Positions 7,360 through 12,748 of a DNA stretch of 17,959 bases are shown here, piece after piece. Positions within the stretch are counted from its first letter, which is position 1. Each line of letters opens with the position of its first letter. The position numbers and the translations under genes are program-made. The notes below the pieces were generated by a model that saw only the letters and a program-made list of their open reading frames with translations, ran no database searches and had not been told where the DNA came from. Source of the stretch: Chloroflexota bacterium (lineage in GTDB: Bacteria > Chloroflexota > Dormibacteria > CF-121); assembly GCA_005881235.1 (NCBI GenBank), contig VBEQ01000153.1, positions 1-17,959 of the forward strand, given 5' to 3'.

Positions 7360-7388
7360 TTGATCTGAACAAACGATTGCCTTATGTT
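7360..7388 (+). promoter_or_regulatory. Candidate promoter of the LacI-type regulator gene
   Basis: On the plus strand, TTGATC (7360-7365) is followed by 17 bp and TATGTT (7383-7388). The operator-like palindrome lies inside the spacer, so a bound repressor would block it. This gives autoregulation. A start near 7395 would place the ATG at 7384 inside the promoter, which supports ATG 7426 as the true start of the regulator. Confidence 0.5.
7369..7380. promoter_or_regulatory. LacI-family operator, copy 1 (ACAAACGATTGC)
   Basis: It matches the perfect palindrome GCAAACGTTTGC at 8508-8519 in 10 of 12 positions and keeps the central CG step typical of LacI/PurR/CcpA-class sites. It lies 3 bp downstream of the -10 box of the transporter promoter and within the spacer of the regulator's own promoter. 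Binding here would repress both divergent units. Confidence 0.65.
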
Positions 7389-7412
7389 AAACAGGCACCA
7401 AAACGATGTCAA
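7384..7412 (-). promoter_or_regulatory. Promoter of the transporter operon
   Basis: On the minus strand, TTGACA (7412-7407) is followed by exactly 17 bp and TAACAT (7389-7384). The predicted transcription start near 7377 falls inside the operator-like palindrome at 7369-7380. The binding-protein ATG is at 7350 with AAGGAGG in between. The spacer and post-box bases resemble the promoter at 8477-8505 (GTGCCTG versus GTGGCTG; AAG after the -10), suggesting a common origin. Confidence 0.65.
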
Positions 7413-7425
7413 TCTACTTCCACCG

Positions 7426-8472
7426 ATGCCCATCACGCTGAAGCAGCTCGCCGATCGGGTCGGCGTCCATCCCTCGACCATCTCGCGGGTGGCCAACAAC
7501 GACCCCGGCTTGCGCATCTCCCCGGCGACCCGGAGCCGGATCGAGGCGTTGCTGCGCGAGACCGAATACCGGCCGAACGGGATCGCCCGCGGCCTCAAGC
7601 TGCAGCAGACGCTGGCGCTGGCGGTGGTCATCCCGGACGTGACCAATCCGCTCTTCGCCGCCCTCTTTCGCGGAGTGGAGGACGGCGCCTCGCCGCGCGG
7701 CTACAATGTCGTGCTCTGCAACACGGACGGCAGCCCGGACCGGCAACGCTTACACCTGGCGAGCCTCACCGCGCGGCGGGTCGACGGCGTCATCCTGGCC
7801 AGCACCTTTCTGCGCGACCCATCCGTTCGCTGGCTGCGTCAGCAGCGTATCCCTCACGTGCTCGTCAACCGGTTCAGCGACGACGGCCTCGATCCCTTCG
7901 TCGGCTCGGATGACGTCATGGGCGCGAAGGTCGCCACCCAGCACCTCTACGGCCTGGGGCACCGGCGCATCGCGCATCTCGCCGGGCAGCCCACCGTCAG
8001 CACCGGCGTCCTTCGCCGGCGCGGCTACCTGGCCGCCCTCGCCGAGGCGGGCGTCAAAGCGGACCCGGAGCTGGTCGTCGAGTCGGGCTATGTCGAGGAC
8101 GGCGGCGCCCGCGGCACCGAGCGATTGCTGTCGATGCGGGACCGGCCCACTGCGATCTTCGCGGTCAACGACATGGCGGCGGTGGGCGCCTACAGCGTCG
8201 CCCGCCGGCTCGGCCTACGCATCCCCGATGACCTGGCGGTGGTCGGCTACAACAACATTCCGCTGGCCAATCGGTTGATCCCCGGATTGACCACCGTCCA
8301 TGTCCCGGCACACGAGTTCGGGATTATGGCCACCCGGCTGCTGCTCGATCAGATCGAAAACGGTCAGCGGCCGGCGCGCCAGGTCGTCTTCCAGCCGGAG
8401 CTGGTCGTGCGCGGATCGACGGTGGTCGGGGCCGACGTGGAGCTGGCGCCCGCGGCATTGATGCGGGAGTAG
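7426..8472 (+). CDS. LacI-family transcriptional regulator
   Basis: The protein has 348 residues from ATG 7426. The helix-turn-helix is at residues 3-25 (ITLKQLADRVGVHPSTISRV). The hinge helix YRPNGIARGLKLQQT follows near 50-64; the Leu after 'ARG' is the residue that opens the minor groove at a central CG (family knowledge). The remainder is a periplasmic-binding-like effector domain (LALAVVIPDVTNPLFAALFR ... AIFAVNDMAAVGAYSVARRL ... DDLAVVGYNN). An in-frame ATG at 7384 would add 14 unrelated residues and lies inside the predicted promoter, so it is rejected. The gene stands between two operons, each with a CAAACG-type palindrome at its predicted start. It most likely represses both until an inducer, probably the transported compound or a metabolite of it, binds (inference). 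Confidence 0.92.
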   Translation: MPITLKQLADRVGVHPSTISRVANNDPGLRISPATRSRIEALLRETEYRPNGIARGLKLQQTLALAVVIPDVTNPLFAALFRGVEDGASPRGYNVVLCNTDGSPDRQRLHLASLTARRVDGVILASTFLRDPSVRWLRQQRIPHVLVNRFSDDGLDPFVGSDDVMGAKVATQHLYGLGHRRIAHLAGQPTVSTGVLRRRGYLAALAEAGVKADPELVVESGYVEDGGARGTERLLSMRDRPTAIFAVNDMAAVGAYSVARRLGLRIPDDLAVVGYNNIPLANRLIPGLTTVHVPAHEFGIMATRLLLDQIENGQRPARQVVFQPELVVRGSTVVGADVELAPAALMRE

Positions 8473-8476
8473 AGGT

Positions 8477-8505
8477 TTGACAGTGAAAATAGTGGCTGGT
8501 ATGGT
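8477..8505 (+). promoter_or_regulatory. Promoter of the dehydrogenase-M24-E1 operon
   Basis: A consensus TTGACA (8477-8482) is separated by 17 bp from TATGGT (8500-8505). The palindromic operator begins 2 bp after the -10 box. The -35 box begins only 4 bp after the regulator's stop codon, so the downstream operon has its own regulated start and is not merely read through. Confidence 0.75.
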
Positions 8506-8507
8506 AA

Positions 8508-8519
8508 GCAAACGTTTGC
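8508..8519. promoter_or_regulatory. LacI-family operator, copy 2 (GCAAACGTTTGC)
   Basis: This is a perfect 12-bp palindrome with a central CG, covering the predicted transcription start (about 8512). Such sites are bound by LacI/PurR/CcpA-class dimers (established). The position is the classical one for repression by steric block. It lies 36 bp after the regulator's own gene, and its near-copy is at 7369-7380. Confidence 0.82.
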
Positions 8520-8547
8520 GCAAGCCGGGGGAACGGAGAGGGCATCG

Positions 8548-9513
8548 ATGACCACACCTTCACCGAACAGCCACCGTTTGGGCTGGATCGGCACCGGGCG
8601 GATGGGCGCCGCGCTCGTGACTCGACTGCTGCGGCGCGGCGTGGACGTCACCGTATATAACCGCACCCCCGCCAAGACTGAATCACTGGCGAAGCTGGGC
8701 GCGCACGTCGTCAGCCGGCCGGTCGACCTCGCCGACCGCGACATCGTCATCACCACCGTCTCCGACTCGAAGGACTTCGTCGAGGTGGTGGCCGGCCCGC
8801 ACGGCCTGCTCTCCGACGGGACACGCGCGCCATCGCTCCTGATCGACGCGTCGACAGTGTCGATGGAGGTTTCCGCCGAGATGCGCGCAACCGCGCTGCG
8901 GCTGGGGACAGCGTTGCTGGCTGCGCCGGTCAGTGGCAACCCCAATGTGGCTCGCGCCGGCCGGCTCGCCCTGGCGGTCTCGGGACCGCGCGACGCCTAC
9001 GAGACAGCGCTGCCCTACCTGCAGATGCTCGGCGCCCGGGTGACCTACGTCGGCGAGGGCGAGGCCGCGCGCCTGGTCAAGATCTGCCACAACCTGGTGC
9101 TCGGGGTCGTAACCCAGATCCTGGCGGAGACCACGGTGCTCGCCGAGCGCGGCGGCATCGCGCGCGCCGACTACCTGGACTTCATCAACGGTAGCGTGAT
9201 GGGATCGACCTTCAGCCAGTACAAGACGCCCGCCTTCGTCAACCTGGATTTCACCCCGACCTTCACGGGCCATCTGCTGCGCAAGGATTTCGAGCTGGGG
9301 CTGGACGCGGCCGGCCAGTTGAAGGTTCCGGTGCCGGTCTCGTCCCTGGTTCACGAGATCATCGTCAAGCTGATCGACGCCGGCCTGGGCGATGGCGACT
9401 TCGCGGCGCTGCTCGAGCTCGAGGCCCGGGCGGCCAATCTCAATCTGGCCCCGGACGCGCGTCCGGTCTCCGACGGGCTCAGCCCCGAAAATAGCGACGA
9501 TGGCGCGGCCTGA
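8548..9513 (+). CDS. NAD(P)-dependent dehydrogenase, 3-hydroxyisobutyrate dehydrogenase family
   Basis: The protein has 321 residues. The Rossmann motif LGWIGTGRMGAALVTRLLRR has GxGxxG at 15-20, and VYNRTPAK follows the second strand; an Arg in that place commonly favours NADP. The substrate-loop motif is APVSGNPNVARAGRL, where most members have 'SGG', so the loop departs slightly from consensus. The catalytic lysine is K178 in RLVKICHN with N182 beside it. The C-terminal helical domain ends with KDFELGLDAAGQLKVPVPV. The family oxidises 3-hydroxyacids or reduces aldehyde acids such as tartronate semialdehyde. The GGAGAGG site 6 nt before the ATG supports the start. It is the first gene of the LacI-controlled operon, and the M24 gene overlaps its end by 14 nt. 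The exact substrate is unknown. Confidence 0.9.
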   Translation: MTTPSPNSHRLGWIGTGRMGAALVTRLLRRGVDVTVYNRTPAKTESLAKLGAHVVSRPVDLADRDIVITTVSDSKDFVEVVAGPHGLLSDGTRAPSLLIDASTVSMEVSAEMRATALRLGTALLAAPVSGNPNVARAGRLALAVSGPRDAYETALPYLQMLGARVTYVGEGEAARLVKICHNLVLGVVTQILAETTVLAERGGIARADYLDFINGSVMGSTFSQYKTPAFVNLDFTPTFTGHLLRKDFELGLDAAGQLKVPVPVSSLVHEIIVKLIDAGLGDGDFAALLELEARAANLNLAPDARPVSDGLSPENSDDGAA

Positions 9514-10756
9514 GTTCACGGTGACGTCCGTCCCGGCCCCGGGACGCATGCACGTCGACTGGGAGGAACGGGTCGATTTCCGGCGGCTGCACAGCTATCG
9601 CCTTGGCCGCGCCCAGCAGGCGATCGTGAACGCGGGACTCGGCGCCGTCCTCGTCTTCGACATGAACAACATCCGCTACCTGACCAGCACCACCATCGGC
9701 GAGTGGGCGCGGGATAAGGTCGCCCGCTTCGCCCTGCTGACCCGCGGCGGCGACCCGATCCTGTGGGATTTTGGGTCGGCGGCGAAGGCACACCGTTTGC
9801 ACGCGCCTTGGCTCAAGCCGGAGAACTCCCGCGCCGGCATGACCGGCCTGCGCGGCTCCGTTGCGCCCGAGGTCGGCCTGTCGGACGACGTCGCCCGGAC
9901 CGTCAAGGAGATCATGCGTGGGCAGGGGGTCGCCAACGAGCCGCTCGGGGTCGACATCGCCGAGATGCCAATGGTGTTTGCCTTGCAGAACTGCGGCATC
10001 AAGGTGGTTGACGCCCAGCAGGCGATGCTCGACGCCCGCATGATCAAGTCGCAGGACGAGATCATGCTCCTGAGCATGTCCGCCGCGCTCGTCGATGGGG
10101 TCTACCAGACGATCTATGAAGCGCTCAAGCCCGGCATCCGCGAGAACGAGCTCGTGGCGATCGCGAACAAGCAGCTGTACGACATGGGCTCGGACGACGT
10201 CGAGGCCATCAACGCCGTGTCGGGCGAGCGCTGCAGCCCGCATCCGCACGTGTTCTCTGATCGGCTGATCCGTCCCGGCGACCAGGCCTTCTTCGACATC
10301 ATCCAGTCCTACAACGGCTACCGCACCTGCTACTACCGAACGTTCAACGTGGGCCGTGCGACCCAGAGCCAGCGCGACGCCTATAAGAAGGCGCGCGAAT
10401 GGATCGATGCCGGCATCGACATGGTCAAGCCCGGCGTCACAACCGACATGATCGCGAAAGCCTGGCCCAGAGCCCAGGATTTCGGCTTCGACAGCGAGAT
10501 GGAGGCGTTCGGCCTGCAGTTCGGGCACGGCCTCGGCCTGGCCTTGCACGAGCGGCCCATCATCAGCCGGCTCAACTCGATCGACCACCCGGTCGAGCTG
10601 CAAGCAGGCATGGTCTTCGCACTCGAGACCTACTGCCCGGCCTCAGACGGCCATTCGGCGGCCCGCATCGAGGAGGAAATCGTGGTGACCGCGACGGGGC
10701 ACGAGGTGATCACCCTCTTCCCCGCCGAGCAACTCGTCATCGCGAACGCCTATTGA
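9500..10756 (+). CDS. M24 (creatinase/aminopeptidase P/DddP-like) family protein with altered metal site
   Basis: The protein has 418 residues. The N-terminal creatinase-like domain contains VLVFDMNNIRYLTSTTIGEW. The C-terminal pita-bread domain contains DARMIKSQDEIMLL, then FFDIIQSYNGYRTCYYRTF, then GHGLGLALHERP, ALETY and RIEEEIVVT. Aligned to the usual M24 metal set (Asp, Asp, His, Glu, Glu), D266, H343, E376 and E391 are present. The second Asp position is Cys277, and the DxD second position seen in DddP-type DMSP lyases is Ile268. Family members include dipeptidases, metal-free creatinase and the lyase DddP, so the reaction could be C-N or C-S cleavage rather than peptide hydrolysis. The ATG at 9500 overlaps the dehydrogenase by 14 nt; ATG 9548 is an alternative. 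A 4-nt TTGA overlap leads into E1-alpha. Confidence 0.85.
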   Translation: MARPEFTVTSVPAPGRMHVDWEERVDFRRLHSYRLGRAQQAIVNAGLGAVLVFDMNNIRYLTSTTIGEWARDKVARFALLTRGGDPILWDFGSAAKAHRLHAPWLKPENSRAGMTGLRGSVAPEVGLSDDVARTVKEIMRGQGVANEPLGVDIAEMPMVFALQNCGIKVVDAQQAMLDARMIKSQDEIMLLSMSAALVDGVYQTIYEALKPGIRENELVAIANKQLYDMGSDDVEAINAVSGERCSPHPHVFSDRLIRPGDQAFFDIIQSYNGYRTCYYRTFNVGRATQSQRDAYKKAREWIDAGIDMVKPGVTTDMIAKAWPRAQDFGFDSEMEAFGLQFGHGLGLALHERPIISRLNSIDHPVELQAGMVFALETYCPASDGHSAARIEEEIVVTATGHEVITLFPAEQLVIANAY

Positions 10757-11766
10757 GCACCCGGGTCGAGAAACCGCCGGCGGCTGAGATCGACCGCCCG
10801 ACGCGGCTGCAGCTCTATCAGCTGATGGTCGAGCTGCGCGATTTCGAGCAGCGCGCCTACGAGCTGTTCCTCGAGAACCTGGTGCGCGGCACCAGCCACC
10901 TGGCGCTCGGTCAAGAGGCCATCTCCGCCGGTTATGCCGTGGCGATGCGCGCCGATGACTACACCTTCTGCACCTACCGCGGCCACGGTCACACGCTGGC
11001 GCGCGGCGCGTCCATGGCCGCCGCCATGGCGGAATTGCTCGGGCGGGGCAACGGCATGCTCCATGGCAAAGGCGGATCGATGCACCTGACGGACGTCAGG
11101 CACGGCGCGATGGGCTCCTACGCAATCGTCGGCGCGCACCTGCCGATCGCGGCCGGCGCCGCCTGGTCGGCGCAGGTTCGCAAGTCCGGACAGGTCGCGG
11201 TCTGTTTCTTCGGCGATGGCACGACCAACATCGGCGCCTTCCACGAGGCCCTCAACCTGGCCGTGATCTGGAAACTGCCAGTGGTCTTCGTTTGCGAGAA
11301 CAACCAGTACATGGAGTACACCCCCATCCGGTCCGTGACCGCCGTCGAGCATCCTGCGGCGGACCGGGCGTCGGCCTACGGGCTGGAGCCCATCCTGGTC
11401 GACGGCAACGACGCCGATGTGATGTACGAGAGGGCACGCCAGACCATCGATATGGCCCGCAACGGAGGCGGACCCTCCCTGGTCGAGGCGCTGACCTATC
11501 GCCACGGCGGTCATTCGCGCGCGGACCCGGCGAAATACCGGCCGGACGCCGAGGTGCGCGAATGGCTGAGCCGCGACCCGGTCACGCGCTATCGCGAACG
11601 GCTGCTGGCCGCCGGCATCGGTGAAGCCGAGGTGAACGAGATCGAGACCCGCGCCCAGCAGAAGGTCGATGCCGCCACGGAGGAGGCGCGCAACGGCGCC
11701 CCCGCCACGGTCGACGCGATCGAGCGCCAGGTCTGGAGCGATGGAGGCGCCGCATGGCGGAACTGA
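10753..11766 (+). CDS. 2-oxoacid dehydrogenase E1 component, alpha subunit (pyruvate/acetoin dehydrogenase type)
   Basis: The protein has 337 residues. The thiamine diphosphate motif runs from GDG (154-156) to NN (183-184) in CFFGDGTTNIGAFHEALNLA ... VFVCENNQYMEYTP. Other family marks are RGTSHLALGQEAISAGYA, YTFCTYRGHGHTLARGA, GKGGSMHLTD and the phosphorylation-loop-like YRHGGHSRADPAKYR. With E1-beta it forms the alpha2beta2 decarboxylase that transfers an acyl group from a 2-oxoacid, or acetaldehyde from acetoin, to an E2 lipoyl arm. The start is probably TTG at 10753, overlapping the M24 stop as TTGA; no ATG lies nearby except an internal one at 10825, which would remove the first conserved helix. 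It overlaps E1-beta by 13 nt. The substrate may be acetoin-like, but this is not decidable here. Confidence 0.9.
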   Translation: MSTRVEKPPAAEIDRPTRLQLYQLMVELRDFEQRAYELFLENLVRGTSHLALGQEAISAGYAVAMRADDYTFCTYRGHGHTLARGASMAAAMAELLGRGNGMLHGKGGSMHLTDVRHGAMGSYAIVGAHLPIAAGAAWSAQVRKSGQVAVCFFGDGTTNIGAFHEALNLAVIWKLPVVFVCENNQYMEYTPIRSVTAVEHPAADRASAYGLEPILVDGNDADVMYERARQTIDMARNGGGPSLVEALTYRHGGHSRADPAKYRPDAEVREWLSRDPVTRYRERLLAAGIGEAEVNEIETRAQQKVDAATEEARNGAPATVDAIERQVWSDGGAAWRN

Positions 11767-12728
11767 CCTTCCGCGAGGCGATCGCGGCCGGCATCGCGCA
11801 GGAGATGGAACGTGACCCGATGGTCTACTTCATCGGCGAGGACGTCGGCGCCGCCGGCGGCGTCTTCAAAGCCACCGTGGGCTTGTTCGAGCGCTTCGGC
11901 CCTGACCGGGTCCGTGACACTCCGATCTCGGAGCAGGCGATCATCGGGGCCGCCATGGGGGCGGCGATGACTGGCCTGCGGCCGATCGCGGAGATCATGT
12001 TCTCGGACTTCCTCGCGACCTGCTGGGACATGATCGCGAACCAGGTCGCCAAAACGCGCTACATGACCGACGGCCAGGTGTCGATCCCACTCGTGATCCG
12101 CACCGCCAACGGCGGTGGCACCCGTTTCGGTGCCCAGCACTCGCAGAGCCTGGAGAACTGGGCGATGGCGGTCCCCGGCCTCAAGGTGGTGGCGCCGTCT
12201 ACGCCGGCGGACGCCAAGGGCCTGCTGGCCGCGGCCATCCGCGATCCGGATCCGGTGATCTTTTTCGAGCAGAAATCCCTCTACGGCGTGAAGGGCGAGG
12301 TCCCCGATGGCGAACATGTGGAGCGGCTCGGCGAGGCGAAGGTGCGGCGCGACGGCAAGGATTGCACCATCGTCGCCTTGGCGGCGATGGTGCCAAAGGC
12401 GATGCAGGCTGCCGAGCAGTTGGCGGCTGACGGTATCCAGGCGACCGTCGTCGATGTCCGCAGCCTCGTCCCGCTGGATACCCGAACGATCCTGCGCGAG
12501 GTGGTCAAAACCGGCCGGCTGTTCACCGTCGAGGAAAATCCGCGACTGTGCGGCTGGGGCGCCGAGCTGGCCTCGATCGTGGCCGACGAGTGCTTCGACG
12601 ACCTGGACGGACCGATCGTGCGGATCACCACCCCGCACGTGCCGCTACCGGCCGCCGACATCCTCGAGGACGCGGCAATGCCGTCGGTCGAACGGATCAC
12701 GCGAACCGTGCGCGGCTCGATGCGATAG
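11754..12728 (+). CDS. 2-oxoacid dehydrogenase E1 component, beta subunit
   Basis: The protein has 324 residues, the normal length. It opens MAELTFREAIAAGIAQEMER; the family block FIGEDVGAAGGVFKAT is at 26-41, DTPISEQAIIGAAMGAAM carries the catalytic Glu60 that activates thiamine diphosphate, and H129 sits in GTRFGAQHSQSLENW. The C-terminal transketolase-like domain contains DVRSLVPLDTRTIL and TVEENPRLCGWGAEL. It has a GGAGG site at 11743-11747 before the ATG. It is the last gene of the operon. The expected E2 (lipoyl acyltransferase) and E3 (lipoamide dehydrogenase) genes do not follow; a convergent signalling gene does. The complex must borrow E2/E3 from elsewhere, or act without them. Confidence 0.92.
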   Translation: MAELTFREAIAAGIAQEMERDPMVYFIGEDVGAAGGVFKATVGLFERFGPDRVRDTPISEQAIIGAAMGAAMTGLRPIAEIMFSDFLATCWDMIANQVAKTRYMTDGQVSIPLVIRTANGGGTRFGAQHSQSLENWAMAVPGLKVVAPSTPADAKGLLAAAIRDPDPVIFFEQKSLYGVKGEVPDGEHVERLGEAKVRRDGKDCTIVALAAMVPKAMQAAEQLAADGIQATVVDVRSLVPLDTRTILREVVKTGRLFTVEENPRLCGWGAELASIVADECFDDLDGPIVRITTPHVPLPAADILEDAAMPSVERITRTVRGSMR

Positions 12729-12731
12729 CCG

Positions 12732-12748
12732 AGCGGCCTTACGCCGCT
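12732..12748. terminator. Small hairpin between convergent genes, possible terminator
   Basis: AGCGGC (12732-12737) pairs perfectly with GCCGCT (12743-12748) around a 5-base loop. On the plus strand only TTTC follows, so it would be a weak intrinsic terminator for the E1 operon. The stop codon of the minus-strand GGDEF-EAL gene (12739-12741) lies in the loop. The location between two convergent stops supports a role; the short T-run counts against strong activity. Confidence 0.4.

Noticed and set aside
7384..7425. Upstream ATG for the LacI-type regulator
   Set aside because: It would add 14 residues before the conserved helix-turn-helix and lies inside the predicted -10 region of both divergent promoters.
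10399..10752. Longer E1-alpha frame starting inside the M24 gene
   Set aside because: The extra 118 codons are the out-of-frame shadow of the M24 coding region; the conserved E1 sequence starts after the TTGA overlap.
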